Counted from the first letter of the stretch, positions 9,815-20,124 are shown. The stretch is DNA of 64,000 bases from Pseudozyma flocculosa PF-1 (GCF_000417875.1 NW_006920876.1:122683-186682), one strand, 5' to 3'. Numbers and translations: made by a program. Notes: generated from the sequence alone by a model not told the origin.

Positions 9815-10368
9815 GGCGGTGACAGGCGGATCATCCGGGCAGAGGGCGCTTCGAGGGTACCGTGATGATGAGGTCCGTCGAGATGGCGATATGTAGGCAG
9901 ACTGGGGTTGGGCTGCAAAAAAGTTGGGGTCCGATGTGGTGGAGACGAGCGGAAGGCAGCGTGCAGGGCCGGGAGAGGGTGGGGGTCGGCGGATCCAGGC
10001 TAGGGTGGGGCAGCTCCCGGCCCTCGAGCTGCTGGGGAGCCGCACGCAGCTTTAGCTCGCCACGCTTTGTCAAGCCTCGCTGGCTTGCCAGCCGCGCTCT
10101 AAATTCGGTGTGGAGGGGCCGCCGCCAGGCCAGGCCAACCAGCGGCCAGCGAGCGCTCAGCGTGAAAGGCGGATCCCTCCGCGCCAGCAGGCCTATGGCC
10201 ATGACAGGAGACTTCCTCGCTCGACATCCCGACCTCACACGCTCAGCTGCGGCGAGGGGCAACCTCGGAGACGTCGTCCATGCATGTGTGCCTCTGCGGG
10301 GGTCGCCGTCTAGCTAAAAGTACATCGTATGATCCAAATGCAATCGGATACCGGCCCGAGCCGCCCGC
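9815..10368. other. Intergenic: RING gene to histidine phosphatase
   Basis: Upstream flank of the RING gene and 3' flank of the histidine phosphatase, both on the minus strand. Nothing else recognised. Confidence 0.5.
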
Positions 10369-11190
10369 TCACAGCTTGCTGGGCCGATCCGGAGGGGGGT
10401 CTCGGCCTCGCTCGGTGGATGCCGACGCTGGCAGCTCCTGGTCGATCCAGCCCGCGCCCATCCCCGGCTCTGTGACATTGTCAGGGACGTGTGCAAATTC
10501 CCAGTTCCTCTCGGGGCCGTGCGGGAGGAAGCTGCCGTCGCCGTTGAGCTCCTGCCTCCAAGTGCTGGCGTCGCTGGCGGTGCGCACGTACTTGCTGAGC
10601 GTGGCGGTGCCAACGTTGATGTCGACGGTCCGCTGGCCGTCCCCATCGTCATCAAGGAGGACCCTGCCCATGGCGATGAGCGTCGCGGCATGGCTGCAGA
10701 GGAGGACCCGTTCCACGCCGAGCTCCGCGCACCGCTGCTGGATCAGCTCGAGGATCCTCCGGGCGCGAGCATGGAGCTGCGGTATCGTCTCGCCCTCGAC
10801 GGGCGGATAGAGGAGCGGCGACCAGCTGAGCGAGAGCGTTGGCACAAACTCCTTCATCGTGGCCGCCCTGGCCGGGACCGGGTGGACTCCGGTCGACAAG
10901 GGCGCCGGAGGGAACCACTCGGCGAGGCCCGGTTCGGCGACCAGCTCGAGACCGAGCAGCTTGGCGGTAGGCTGCGCCGTCTGTAGGCAGCGGTAGTACG
11001 GCGAGCTGATGATGAGCTGTGGCTGCTCTTCGTGCGGTAGCGATGCGATGTAGCGCGCCAGGTCGCGAGCCTGATTGAGGCCGTGGGCGGTCAGGACGGG
11101 ATCGCGCGGCCGGCCCGTGGGGAGGAAGAGTTCGGCGCCCTGCCAGTTCATGCGGAAGCCATGTCGGCAGGTATAGATGGTCTTGAGCAT
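10369..11190 (-). CDS. Histidine phosphatase superfamily (phosphoglycerate mutase-like) protein
   Basis: 273 residues, one exon, starting MLKTIYTCRHGFRMNW. The RHG motif (residues 9-11) carries the phospho-accepting His; further signatures are SSPYYRCLQTA, a conserved Glu in VEGETIPQLHARA, and a second catalytic His in LLCSHAAT. The form resembles the fungal branch that includes the N-terminal domain of the TFIIIC subunit Tfc7/tau55 and its paralogue YNL108C, which keep a W after the RHG region. Length fits a stand-alone phosphatase domain. No mutase-specific features were seen, so a small-molecule or protein phosphatase is likelier than a glycolytic enzyme. Transcribed divergently from the first family A gene. 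Confidence 0.85.
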   Translation of the reverse strand: MLKTIYTCRHGFRMNWQGAELFLPTGRPRDPVLTAHGLNQARDLARYIASLPHEEQPQLIISSPYYRCLQTAQPTAKLLGLELVAEPGLAEWFPPAPLSTGVHPVPARAATMKEFVPTLSLSWSPLLYPPVEGETIPQLHARARRILELIQQRCAELGVERVLLCSHAATLIAMGRVLLDDDGDGQRTVDINVGTATLSKYVRTASDASTWRQELNGDGSFLPHGPERNWEFAHVPDNVTEPGMGAGWIDQELPASASTERGRDPPPDRPSKL

Positions 11191-11980
11191 CGCCAGGTGC
11201 GGGACTGCCGGGTGCCGCTGCGACGGTTTGGAGGTGGTGTGCGGGAGAGAGGCTGGGCGAGGGCAGAGGTGGTCGGGCCAAGGAGGCCACCGATGGGCCG
11301 ACTTGACCGGCCCAACCGAGGCAGCCTTTGCCGGTGCGGTGGGGGAAAACAGGCCCAGGGTCCAGCGCCGAAAAGCAGGAAGCACCGGCGTGCCCGTCAG
11401 GCCATCGGACCTTCCGACCACCATCTCGATCATTCTTGTTTAGCCACAGGGAGGATTTCGCCCTGCAACGCACATACACTTCCTTCCCCTCGACCGCCTC
11501 ACAGAACCTCGCATCACTTGACCACGAGGGCGCCGGCGCAAGCTTCCGAGGGCGACGGCGCCAGCTTCCGAGGGCGACGGCTCGTGCCGGCGACTACGAC
11601 AACTTGAGTGATCCGATGAGCATGCCGCACGATCCATGAAGATGCAGACTGCTGCCTTCAGCCCCGTCCGGCACCTTTCTTGTCCCTCGGAACGGCTCTT
11701 TCGGCCATCCCTCGGCCCACGCTCGAGATGAGACGGGCAGATTCGCTCCGACGCTCAAGCTCTTGCCACGCATTGCTGACCCCGGCTGAGAGCAAGTCGG
11801 TGACTTCATAAAAGTACCTCGGGGGGCCGTCATCAGCTCGGCGCTCTGGGAGCGCTCGTCCGTCCGCTCATCTGGCCAACATGGAGGAGTATAAAGGTGG
11901 AAGACACGGTGGCCTGGTCCATCGCCCTGACCCTCTGTTCTCTCACATCTCATGAGCCCTCCGCAGGTACCGCACCGCAG
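11191..11980. other. Divergent promoter region: phosphatase and family A1
   Basis: Shared 5' region of two divergent genes. It contains a two-copy 22-bp direct repeat (11541-11584, unit beginning AGCTTCCG) and a TATA box for A1 at 11890. No extra gene seen. Confidence 0.55.
11890..11896 (+). promoter_or_regulatory. TATA box of family A1
   Basis: TATAAAG, 85-91 bp before the chosen ATG of A1. An earlier in-frame ATG at 11897 directly abuts this box and would leave no room for a 5' UTR, which supports the start at 11981. Confidence 0.6.
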
Positions 11981-13096
11981 ATGAGATTCGTCTGGCAGAG
12001 TTCAACTCGCGCACATCTCCCATTTGCGGCTCTTCTCGCTACCCTCGGGGCTGTCGTGGGAGTCGAACCGGGCCAGCTTCACCTGCCCCTGAACGTCGAT
12101 GAAGTGGCGCAGCTCTGGCACGGTCCAGTGTTCGTCGGCGGCCGCGAACCCAACGCCGAGCTGTTGCGCAGCTTTCGAACGGAACATCCAACGCCGCAAC
12201 CGCGCCTGCCACACCACGACGACACCTTCGACGACCTTGAGCCTTTTCATCCGCTGCCGCCACTTAGCCCGGAGAGGCTCAACGAACCGCCCGAGCCGGT
12301 TGCGAGCTCCAAGGAGCGTCCTGGCCGAACAGCACCGAGTACGGGCTCTTCGTCGCAAGGTGCAGCACCGCTCATTCAAGCAGCTCCTAAAGCTCCCAAG
12401 AGGCGTGCTCGTAAGATTCGTCTCGTTCCTGCTGCCACTGACAGCGGCACGCAGCACCTCGAGACAGACATCGACCGCATCAACAACGGTCCGATCCGTC
12501 AGGGCATCCGCTACCGTGACGGCGAGCTGGCCGAACTCACCGTGCGCGCTCTGAAGAGGCGGATCATCGACGCAGTCGGGCTGCATGGTGCCCCGGAGCA
12601 GCCAAAGGTCTGGATCGACCCGGCTCCACGCAAAGCGAGCCTCTCGAGGCCCAAACAGACGTTGATCTTGGCCCTCTTCAGCGCTGTTGACCATCAGAAG
12701 AAGCCGAAGCTCGGCCTGATGGAAGACATCATGACCGACGACTACCGCGTCGTCTTTTCGCATGCTGCCAAGACCACCGTGCCAGACTCCAGCACGTTTG
12801 TGTTTTACGCCATTGCCGTGCCCGTCAAGGACTTCAAGGACCCAACCCGGGCCCCCTCAATCATGCGGACCTACTTGGGCAAGGTCTATGTCCAGGCGCC
12901 GCCGCATCTCCTGCGTCCCGAGGGGTTCTCCAAGAACCTTAACACGCGGATTCGACAGGCACAGCAGGCGTTGAACCAGGAGAGTGAAGCCATGCATCCG
13001 GGACAGACTGCAGCAGCATCAGCACCGGCTGGAACAGATCACGGCGCAGGTCAGACAAGGCAGCCGGGCAAGCTCACCGGCTTCGGCCTGCCGTGA
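11981..13096 (+). CDS. Family A1, predicted secreted protein
   Basis: 371 residues, one exon. The start at 11981 gives MRFVWQSSTRAHLPFAALLA, with a hydrophobic core ending near AVVG, a plausible signal peptide. The mature part has no cysteine. A Pro-rich, probably disordered region (about 60-150) holds a basic cluster, APKRRARKIR, that could be a Kex2-type site. The C-terminal domain (about 175-335) aligns with A2-A4: YRDGELAEL, a basic patch, LMEDI, a hydrophobic strand and MRTYLGKVYV, then a short helix. A1 is the most divergent member and lacks the LLDDLPQ-type N-terminal motif in clear form. No known domain recognised. A secreted effector-like role is inferred from tandem expansion, signal peptide and divergence. 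Confidence 0.8.
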   Translation: MRFVWQSSTRAHLPFAALLATLGAVVGVEPGQLHLPLNVDEVAQLWHGPVFVGGREPNAELLRSFRTEHPTPQPRLPHHDDTFDDLEPFHPLPPLSPERLNEPPEPVASSKERPGRTAPSTGSSSQGAAPLIQAAPKAPKRRARKIRLVPAATDSGTQHLETDIDRINNGPIRQGIRYRDGELAELTVRALKRRIIDAVGLHGAPEQPKVWIDPAPRKASLSRPKQTLILALFSAVDHQKKPKLGLMEDIMTDDYRVVFSHAAKTTVPDSSTFVFYAIAVPVKDFKDPTRAPSIMRTYLGKVYVQAPPHLLRPEGFSKNLNTRIRQAQQALNQESEAMHPGQTAAASAPAGTDHGAGQTRQPGKLTGFGLP

Positions 13097-13592
13097 TGTG
13101 GGCAGCGCGACATGCCGAGCTTCTACGAGAGTCGTTCGTCGGCCGCACTCACGCACGCTGCCTGTTGTGACTCTCTCACCTCTCGTCGTTTTAACATCAT
13201 GCATTGGCCGTCCGCCCGTCCCTCCCGCTCTCCTTCCCTCCCTTCATTTTTCTGACTGGCTCCGTCCCGCTCCTGCTCGGTCCGGAAGGTTCTTTCGACG
13301 CCCGTAGGCGTTCGGGGCGAGGGTTCGGAAGCTCATCTCTTATCGTGTGCGGCGAGAGCAAATCTGGCAGCCGGAGGTAGCCCGGGGCGCTACAGCCTTG
13401 CTTATCGCCGGTGGGGCATCTCTCGAACGGCCAGCTACGTACGTACATAAAGCAGGGAGGGAGCCTCTCGATGAAATCTCACTCGCCAAGAAGAAAGGCC
13501 GAAGCGGCCTCATCTCACGACCTCGCTTTCCTGCTCACATGCCGAGCCCTTTGTACGGACACCGACGACCTTATCGACAAGAGCGACGCAAG
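13097..13592. other. Intergenic: A1 to A2
   Basis: 3' flank of A1 and promoter of A2, including the TATA-like ACATAAAG at 13445. An upstream in-frame ATG at 13347 lies before that box, so the open frame to 13592 is not taken as coding. Confidence 0.5.
13445..13452 (+). promoter_or_regulatory. TATA-like element of family A2
   Basis: ACATAAAG follows an alternating TACGTACGTAC stretch, about 141 bp before the chosen A2 start. Similar ACATAAG boxes lie before B1, B2 and B4. Confidence 0.4.
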
Positions 13593-14780
13593 ATGCACCT
13601 CTTCCGAATGGGCTCGACCATGGCGTCGACGATTCTTGTGGCGACTCTAGTTGCCGTCCTCGAGCCATCGGTTGTGGGCGCTGGGAATGGACTTCTCGAT
13701 GATCTGCACCCAACCCTCGAGGGCTCGAGCGAGCTGTACCACCGGCTCACCCACATCGAGGATGCTGGATCGCTGCTGCAGGGGGCTGAACTCGCCGCGC
13801 CAGGCCCAAGGCTACTCGACGACCTACCTCAGTCGCCCGACGGCCTGGGCAGGCTCTACGAGAGCCTCGGATACATCGACCATGCCACGCCCGCGATGTT
13901 GCAAGCAGAGCATGCTGCCGGCAAGGAGCAGGCGTCGCATGATCCTCATGTGCACGACGCATTCCCTGGTAACCCGTCTGGGTCTCTTGCGGCAGGAGCT
14001 GCTTCTTCTATCCCGCAAAGTCACGACAATCTTGCCGTGCAAAGCCATGACCACCGTGCCGAGCTGTCCGCCCGATACGACGAGGGATCGACGTCCATCG
14101 AGCCGCTGCTCGTGGAAGGATCGCCGCTATCTCTGCCACGAGGCAGAGCACGCGGCGGGAGCAAACTCAGGCAGTCGCGAGCTGGCAAGCAGATGACGGA
14201 GCTCTACCACGCCCAAGCCGGCCTCAAGAGAAAGAAGATCACCTACGGCAATGCGGAGCTGTCCGATTTCGTCGTCGAGGCGCTGCAGAGGCGGGTCAGA
14301 GACCTACCACCTTCAGTTCGGCTCGATCGCGAGACCATCATTCGGATCCACCAGCCTTCGACCCTGCGCGGCACGGACAGGTGGGTCAGGGTACGCAAAG
14401 CGGCCGGCAACCTCTTCAAGAATCAGGCGGTTCCTCTCGACAAGTCTGGCTTGTTGACAGACATTGACGTCCCGGGCAGGTGTCGAGTCAGCTTCTCGTA
14501 CATCGTCGACCAGCCGAGAAACGGTGTCACCTTCCTCTTCGACGCAGCTGCCTTCCCCTACAAAGACTCTGGCCTGGAAAGGACGTACCTGGGCATTCTC
14601 GAGATTCGAGAGCCACCGGAGTTCAGCATTGTCACTGATCACTTCAGCCCTGTCCTCGCTGGTCGACTGCAGGCGCTGACGGGTAAGAGGTTCGAACTCG
14701 AGAGGGTTTCAGCTTCCTCGGCCCGGCCGGGCGGCCCGATCGGCCCTGCGGATGACTTGCACAGTGGCCTTGACCCATAG
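13593..14780 (+). CDS. Family A2, predicted secreted protein with duplicated N-terminal motif
   Basis: 395 residues, one exon. The start at MHLFRMGSTMASTILVATLV gives a signal peptide ending near VVGAG (residue 29-31); an upstream in-frame ATG gives a long non-hydrophobic leader and is rejected. Mature residues 33-63 and 73-103 are two copies of one motif (GLLDDLHPTLEG, then RLLDDLPQSPDG, each followed by a Tyr-rich helix and an acidic tail). A variable His/Ser-rich linker and a basic KRKK (212-215) precede the C-terminal domain (216-372): YGNAELSDF, LLTDIDVPGRCR, FSYIVDQPRNG, FPYKDSG, RTYLGILEI (330-338). One mature cysteine (297). Closest in array to A3. Function unknown; effector-like by inference. 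Confidence 0.82.
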   Translation: MHLFRMGSTMASTILVATLVAVLEPSVVGAGNGLLDDLHPTLEGSSELYHRLTHIEDAGSLLQGAELAAPGPRLLDDLPQSPDGLGRLYESLGYIDHATPAMLQAEHAAGKEQASHDPHVHDAFPGNPSGSLAAGAASSIPQSHDNLAVQSHDHRAELSARYDEGSTSIEPLLVEGSPLSLPRGRARGGSKLRQSRAGKQMTELYHAQAGLKRKKITYGNAELSDFVVEALQRRVRDLPPSVRLDRETIIRIHQPSTLRGTDRWVRVRKAAGNLFKNQAVPLDKSGLLTDIDVPGRCRVSFSYIVDQPRNGVTFLFDAAAFPYKDSGLERTYLGILEIREPPEFSIVTDHFSPVLAGRLQALTGKRFELERVSASSARPGGPIGPADDLHSGLDP

Positions 14781-15212
14781 AGGAGGAACACTTCCGCTTA
14801 AGGCTATAGTGGGCGGCTCCGTTTCCGTCCCAGCCGCCCCGTTGTTAGGTGTTTCTGGGCTCAATTGCGCCTTGAATACCATGCGTGGTTGCCGTGCAAG
14901 GAAGACCAGATCCGGGCGAGGGTACACAAGGCTGGCCTGGAGCCGCTTTCCGATCTATCCGGTGCTGGATGAGGTGTGGCGGACACGGTGCGGCCAGACG
15001 CCCAGCTCGGAGGGCCACCAAGTCGCTGCCTGCTGGTCGCACCTCTTGCGACTTGCACTGCCTTGATTGCCGGGTCAGGCTGGGATGAACGTAGTCACTC
15101 AGGCAGAGGCTGTCTTCCACTCCACAACCTCGCTCCTCATCAACTCGCATCGACAAGAACGATGCCCCCCTCCGCACCACAGTCAGCGACGTTGAAAGGC
15201 GGACCAAGCACG
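14781..15212. other. Intergenic: A2 to A3
   Basis: 3' flank of A2 and promoter of A3. No clear TATA box or extra gene seen. Confidence 0.5.
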
Positions 15213-16184
15213 ATGCGCCACCCCAAACCCAGTCCAGTATCGGTGCTCATCTTGTTCCTCATGGTTGTGACTGTCCTCCTCGAAGCGGCGACGGGCACTG
15301 GGTCGGGACTCCTGGATGACCTGCCACAGACCTTCGAAGGCTTGGATCTGCTCCACCAGCGTCTCGAGTGGCTCGAATATGCCACACCCGCCATGTTGCG
15401 GGACGAAGCCGAACCTGCGGTGCAACAGGAGCCGCTGCACGCCGTCACTCAGAGACGTCCAGACTTCGGATCCATCGACGAGCCGGGCTCGGCAGGTACT
15501 GCATCGCCGCAAGAACCTGTTGCAGCTTCCAGTCACACAGACGCTGCGAGTAGGCCACCGACCCATGGCGAAGCTAGCACTGGCGTCTCCGAACCTGCGA
15601 CACAAAGGACGGCGGTGGAAGAACTCGACATCCCGAGAGGATCCGGGCTCGCGTTTGGCAGCGACGAGCTGGCTGCTATCGTCGTCAGGGATATCGAGGA
15701 GCGCGTGAGGGAGCTGACGCCCCCAGGAGGATCCCGTCGCGAGCCGGTCGTCCGCATGCATCAGATCCCAGCTGGCAAACGCCCATCGGAAAGAGTCAAG
15801 ATGGCGGCCCACAACATCTTCATCTTCCAGGCCCAGCGCCGCGCCAAGTCGCGCCTGCTGGAAGACATCATCATCCCTGGCAGATGCCGGATCAGCTTCT
15901 CGTACATCTTTGGCCAGGAGCGAGACAGCCCTTCCTTCCTGTTCGACACCGTCGCCTTTCCCTACAGAGGATCCGGCATGGGCAAGACGTACATCGGCAT
16001 CCTGGAGATCCAGAATCCTCCTCCGCAAATCGAGACCGTGGGCTTCCATCCGACCCTCATTAGCAGGCTGCAGGCGCTGGAACGCAAGAATATGGCGCTC
16101 GAAGAGGGCGCCGGTGTTTTGACCCGTTCGGATGCACGCCGTGGCCGTCCTGGCCGTCGCAGAAAGGTCGCCCGGACTGCATGA
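15213..16184 (+). CDS. Family A3, predicted secreted protein
   Basis: 323 residues, one exon. The start MRHPKPSPVSVLILFLMVV leads into a strong signal peptide; an in-frame ATG at 15162 would add 17 polar residues and cannot be excluded. The mature N terminus carries one copy of the family motif (GLLDDLPQTFEGL, then LEYATPAML). A short variable linker follows, then the C-terminal domain: FGSDELAAIVV, a basic patch, LLEDIIIPGRCR, FSYIFGQERD, FLFDTVAFPY and KTYIGILEI. Apart from the signal region it has one cysteine, in the same position as in A2. The linker is much shorter than in A2, so the array members differ mainly by linker length and motif copy number. Function unknown. Confidence 0.82.
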   Translation: MRHPKPSPVSVLILFLMVVTVLLEAATGTGSGLLDDLPQTFEGLDLLHQRLEWLEYATPAMLRDEAEPAVQQEPLHAVTQRRPDFGSIDEPGSAGTASPQEPVAASSHTDAASRPPTHGEASTGVSEPATQRTAVEELDIPRGSGLAFGSDELAAIVVRDIEERVRELTPPGGSRREPVVRMHQIPAGKRPSERVKMAAHNIFIFQAQRRAKSRLLEDIIIPGRCRISFSYIFGQERDSPSFLFDTVAFPYRGSGMGKTYIGILEIQNPPPQIETVGFHPTLISRLQALERKNMALEEGAGVLTRSDARRGRPGRRRKVARTA

Positions 16185-16673
16185 CCATGTTTGCCCGTCC
16201 TGCGCTGTAGGCCAGTTGCTCCTAGGTACATGTCGAGCTCGAAGGGCCGCTGGAAGTCAGACTGAAGCACTGCCTTAGTTTTTCCCAGGATGCTGTCAGC
16301 TCGACCGGTCATCGACGGCTTCGCGGCAGCGAAGCCATCCAATCGTGCAAGTTTGGCTGTCCCTCCTTGATGGTCTTGCAGGCATGTTCATATGTGGCGG
16401 CCAAGGTCGGGGCAGACGCACAGCTCGGGGCGTTGTGCGGCTTGCACTAGCTTGCTGCTGATAGTAGAACGCCACCCGGATCTCCTCCCGAAGGTGGGTC
16501 GGGAGCCATTGTCAACTCTCTTTGCCCCCCTTTCGCGGCCGAGATCAGAGAGGCGAAGGACGTTATGTAGATGTCCCCTCTTGCCATCGATCTGTCCCTA
16601 CACCCTCTTCTCACCAAACCTTACTCTCCCACCAGATCTCGACCAAGTTCCCCTCCCTCACACAAGACACATC
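16185..16673. other. Intergenic: A3 to A4
   Basis: 3' flank of A3 and promoter of A4. Pyrimidine-rich before the A4 start, as is common in fungal promoters. No other gene seen. Confidence 0.5.
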
Positions 16674-17759
16674 ATGGAGCTTTGCCGTTTCGCTTCGACG
16701 ATCGTGCTGGCCATCATTCTGGCGACGCTTGTCCCCGCACGTCAGGCGATCGCCGTGGCACGACCAGTTCTTGATCTGCCGCAAGATGTCGAGGCGCTGG
16801 AAGATGTGTATCGCCACCTCGCGTGGATAGACGATGCGCCATTTGGCATCTCGCTGCACGATGCGGGCCATCCGGATGTCCCGTCGCCCCATCAATCGTT
16901 CGCAACGCAGCCTGCAAGCGACGTAGAGGTCATCGAAAACGATGTTCCCGACGATCAGCTTCACGGCGCCGGCACTGCAGCGCCTATCGAGCTCGACTCA
17001 CCCACTTCGACAAGGAAGGGCCAGTTCGACGGGCCGAGGCACCCTGAGTACCCTTCACGGCCGGCCTCTTCCGTTCTTGAGGAGGCCGACCGAGATGCGC
17101 GTCCGCTGTTCCAGGCGCCGGCACGGATCCACAAAGTCCGGAAGTCGAGCAGGGAGGCGCAAGAGGACTGGCCGATCTCGTCTGTACCGAGACAGGTCGC
17201 TGGAAACGGGAGACCCATCCATTACGGCGATGCGGAGCTGCAAGTCCTTGCTCTTGACGAGCTGAACACGCGGGCCAGGGACTTTCGGCCGTTGAGCGGC
17301 GCACCTCGTCGACCCAGCATTGCCATCCACGCGCCCGGCAGTCCTTACGAACGGAGAGGCCGCACCACGATCCAAAAGGCGGCGTCCAATCTTCTCATCC
17401 GCAAGAACAAGGGAGTCAAGACCGGCCTGTTCGCCAACATCGACGTCCCTGGCCGATACACGATCAGCTTCGGCTATGTCTTGTCGCAACCAAAAGAGGG
17501 CCCCATGCTACAGTTTGACGCCGTCGCCCTGCCCTACGAGGGAACAATGCTGCCCAGGGTATACATTGGCCTCGTCCAGATCATCGATCCTCCGATCGGC
17601 CTCATCAGAAGCGAGGGGTTCAGCACAGCGCTCAAAACGAGGCTCATGCAGATGCGTATCCTGGCATTATACGAAGACGACAGGGGGCTTCTGCAACCGG
17701 GCGCAAGCCAAGGTCCCGCCGGCCACCTCGGCAGGCCGGCCGAACCCGAGGCGCAGTGA
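16674..17759 (+). CDS. Family A4, predicted secreted protein
   Basis: 361 residues, one exon. The start MELCRFASTIVLAIILATLV has a hydrophobic core and an ARQAIA end, a good signal peptide. The N-terminal motif is present in diverged form (RPVLDLPQDVEAL, then YRHLAWIDDA). A charged, variable linker of about 120 residues precedes the C-terminal domain: YGDAELQVLALDEL, LFANIDVPGRYT, FGYVLSQPKEG, FDAVALPYEG and RVYIGLVQI. The cysteine of A2 and A3 (GRCR) is Tyr here, so the mature protein is cysteine-free and that cysteine is not structural for the family. Function unknown; last gene of the array, before the opposite-strand family C. Confidence 0.8.
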   Translation: MELCRFASTIVLAIILATLVPARQAIAVARPVLDLPQDVEALEDVYRHLAWIDDAPFGISLHDAGHPDVPSPHQSFATQPASDVEVIENDVPDDQLHGAGTAAPIELDSPTSTRKGQFDGPRHPEYPSRPASSVLEEADRDARPLFQAPARIHKVRKSSREAQEDWPISSVPRQVAGNGRPIHYGDAELQVLALDELNTRARDFRPLSGAPRRPSIAIHAPGSPYERRGRTTIQKAASNLLIRKNKGVKTGLFANIDVPGRYTISFGYVLSQPKEGPMLQFDAVALPYEGTMLPRVYIGLVQIIDPPIGLIRSEGFSTALKTRLMQMRILALYEDDRGLLQPGASQGPAGHLGRPAEPEAQ

Positions 17760-18136
17760 CGAAGGAAGATTCACGAGGTGCTACAGCCGCACACGCTCAC
17801 GTACGGGTCGCTTCAAGCGCCGCGCTGTTCTGTGACTCGTCGAGCGTTGCAACTCGGGACGGGCCACGCCGACACGATAGATGGGCGGCAGTCGACCAGC
17901 CGGCGGGCGGCTCATGTATGACGACCTCGGGATTTGGCCCGTGAGAGTTGACAGACCGGTCGAATGAATGTGCAAACGGCAGTGACTCAGAGCAAGATGT
18001 TCTTGAATCGCCCTGGCTTTGCAAGTCTTCAGGAGCTAGGCAGATAGATGCGCCCTTCCCCGCAGGCTGTCTGGCCAGGTCGCCGGCGCCATCAGATTCG
18101 CCTTTGCATGCGTCCAAGTCGCGAACCCATGCTGTA
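17760..18136. other. Intergenic: A4 to C1 (convergent)
   Basis: 3' flanks of two convergent genes; nothing else seen. Confidence 0.5.
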
Positions 18137-20124
18137 TCAAAGAACCGGTGCTGCCGCCTCGTCGCCATGGCCGCTGGCGCTATTCGCCTTTGCAATCCTT
18201 CTGACCTTGGTGACCATGTGCTGAAGCCACTCGGTGAATCCCAAGAAGATTTTGAAGTCCTCAAACACGACCCAGTCGTCCGGATCAGCGGGTGCAAGGC
18301 CATTGGTGCGCCGCATGGACGCGTAGAAGCTGGGCGGGAGCAAGAAGGCGTGCATGAACCACTTGCCGATCGTCTTGTCGCGGGTGAAGCGGACGACATC
18401 TTCCACGCCGTGCGTATAGACGCAGCCCCAGAGCCACGGGATGCCCTGGCACATGGCGTGGTGTTCTGACAACCGGTCTATCACGACGCCCTCGAACGGC
18501 AGCACCCCGATATAGGCCGCTTCCACTGCCCACGATACCAAACGCTCTGCGATGTACGTGGCTGGTTGTGCTTCCTCGTAAAGAATCGCGGGCAGGCCGT
18601 GTGGTCTCAAGGCGTAAAAGCGTAAGAAGTCGGCTGGCAGCATCGGATAGCTTTCTGCGACTGCTTGCGGGATCTCGGGCGCGCTTTCAGGTGAGGCGGC
18701 GGTCTCGGTGGCGACGTCCGGACAGAGGCGCTCAAGCTCTGCGATGAGCTGGTCCACCGAGAAACCGCGGTAGGGTTCCTTGTCTGTGGGCACATCTCTG
18801 TTGCGCATGCGTTCGAGTCGACGGTCGATCGATTCCTTGAAGCGCTGCACACCCTCTTCGACCGACGAACGAGTCCAGCCGAGCTTCTGCGGCGCAGAGT
18901 CGGGCAGGACGGTGGGTGTCGTTCAGCGAGACTGGTGGAACCCCTCAACCCTGGTCGTCGCTTCTGGATCAACTCACTTCCAAGAATCCCTGGCCTTCCT
19001 CGGCCAGGGGCAAGGCTCGCCATGCGCCGGTGCAGCCGCCGAGTAGCTCGATGGACTCAATCAGCACACAACGGAACCTCTTGACCGTGTAGCACGCGCA
19101 CCGTGGCCTGTGGTTCAATGGGAGGTTTTGCAGAGTCTTGAGTCCGTCCAAGACCAGGTCCTGTCGCCCGTGCCGAGCCGCGAGCGAAATGCCGACGCAG
19201 AGTCCCTCGCAGGGCCCGACGTAGGACATGCAGGCAGCCGTCGCCTTTTCGCTGAGCTGGCAGTCGATCACCTCGCCCAGCACGGAGAGCGCCAACTCCT
19301 CGAACTCGCGAGGGGGAAGCAGCACGTCTTCCGCTTCGGCTATGGTGAGGTAGGCGCTGTCCTTCCTGTTGCAGAGCTTCCCCACAGCGACCAGGCCCTG
19401 GATCCAGTCTTGGAAGTTGCGGAACTTGTAAAGGTCGACTTCTAGCCGGGATCTCCATGGCTTTCCCGAGAGGACGTCTGCGCGCAATAGGCGGCGCAGG
19501 TGGTTCGGATTCACGACAGGCTCCTCGGTTGTGGGCAGGTCGGGCGTCCAGACCTTGTCCCGCTCGTCGAGGTCGTCCTGATGCGACATCGATACGCCGG
19601 CAAAGTATCGCTGCATTGCACCGCTTGGCTCGTACCGCTGGAGGCGCTCCTGCATCAGTCCGACCATGCCTATTCGAGGGGCGAGAAAGGAGGGCAGCGA
19701 CATTGAGCTGTGCGTTGTTCGCCTCTCTGCAGCCATTCGCACGCGCGGCTGGGCACTCACTCTTTGCTATGTCCGGAAATCCGAGGACGATGAGCTCGCC
19801 GAGGCATTTGTCGACCTGATCGTGGAGGTCCTCTTCTCGGATCCAGGCCTGATCGAACTCGTCGAGGCGCGAGCATCGCTTGCCCCAGATTGGCGGCGGC
19901 GCGACACACTCGTCGCGGAAAGTGCGATAGAGTGGCCAGGCGAAGAGGAAGCCGTCGGGTCTGATGCGCGAACCCGCGCTGCCATCCTTGCGATCGCGGA
20001 CGAGGCTATACTCGAGCTCGATCTGCTGCTGAAATGTCAAGCCGCAGCGTTGTTCGGGCGTCGGTCCGGTCGGGTACGGTTCGATCTCTTCGGAGCCTGT
20101 CCAATCTTCATCATCAAAGAGCAT
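18137..20124 (-). CDS. Family C1, unassigned intracellular protein
   Basis: Exons (minus strand) 20124-19761, 19669-18978 and 18886-18137 give 601 residues; both donors are GTGAGT, in phase 1 and phase 0. No signal peptide. N-terminal part: LTFQQQIELEY, GFLFAWPLY, and a helix ending GELIVLGFPDIAK. Middle: MQERLQRYEPS, GLCVGISLAARHG, a CACYT stretch and WRALPLAEEGQGFLE. C-terminal part: MLPADFLRFYALRPHGLP, WLWGCVYTHG, FLLPPSFYASMRRTNGL and WVVFEDFKIFLGFTEWL. The pattern of an LP-x-D-[FY] helix followed by WVVFEDF is faintly like SUKH (SMI1/KNR4) domains, but this is only a visual guess. Its neighbour C2 shares all three exons and both intron phases. Confidence 0.82.

Noticed and set aside
11897..11980. 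Upstream in-frame start of A1 at 11897
   Set aside because: It directly follows the TATA box and would bury the signal peptide behind 28 extra residues.
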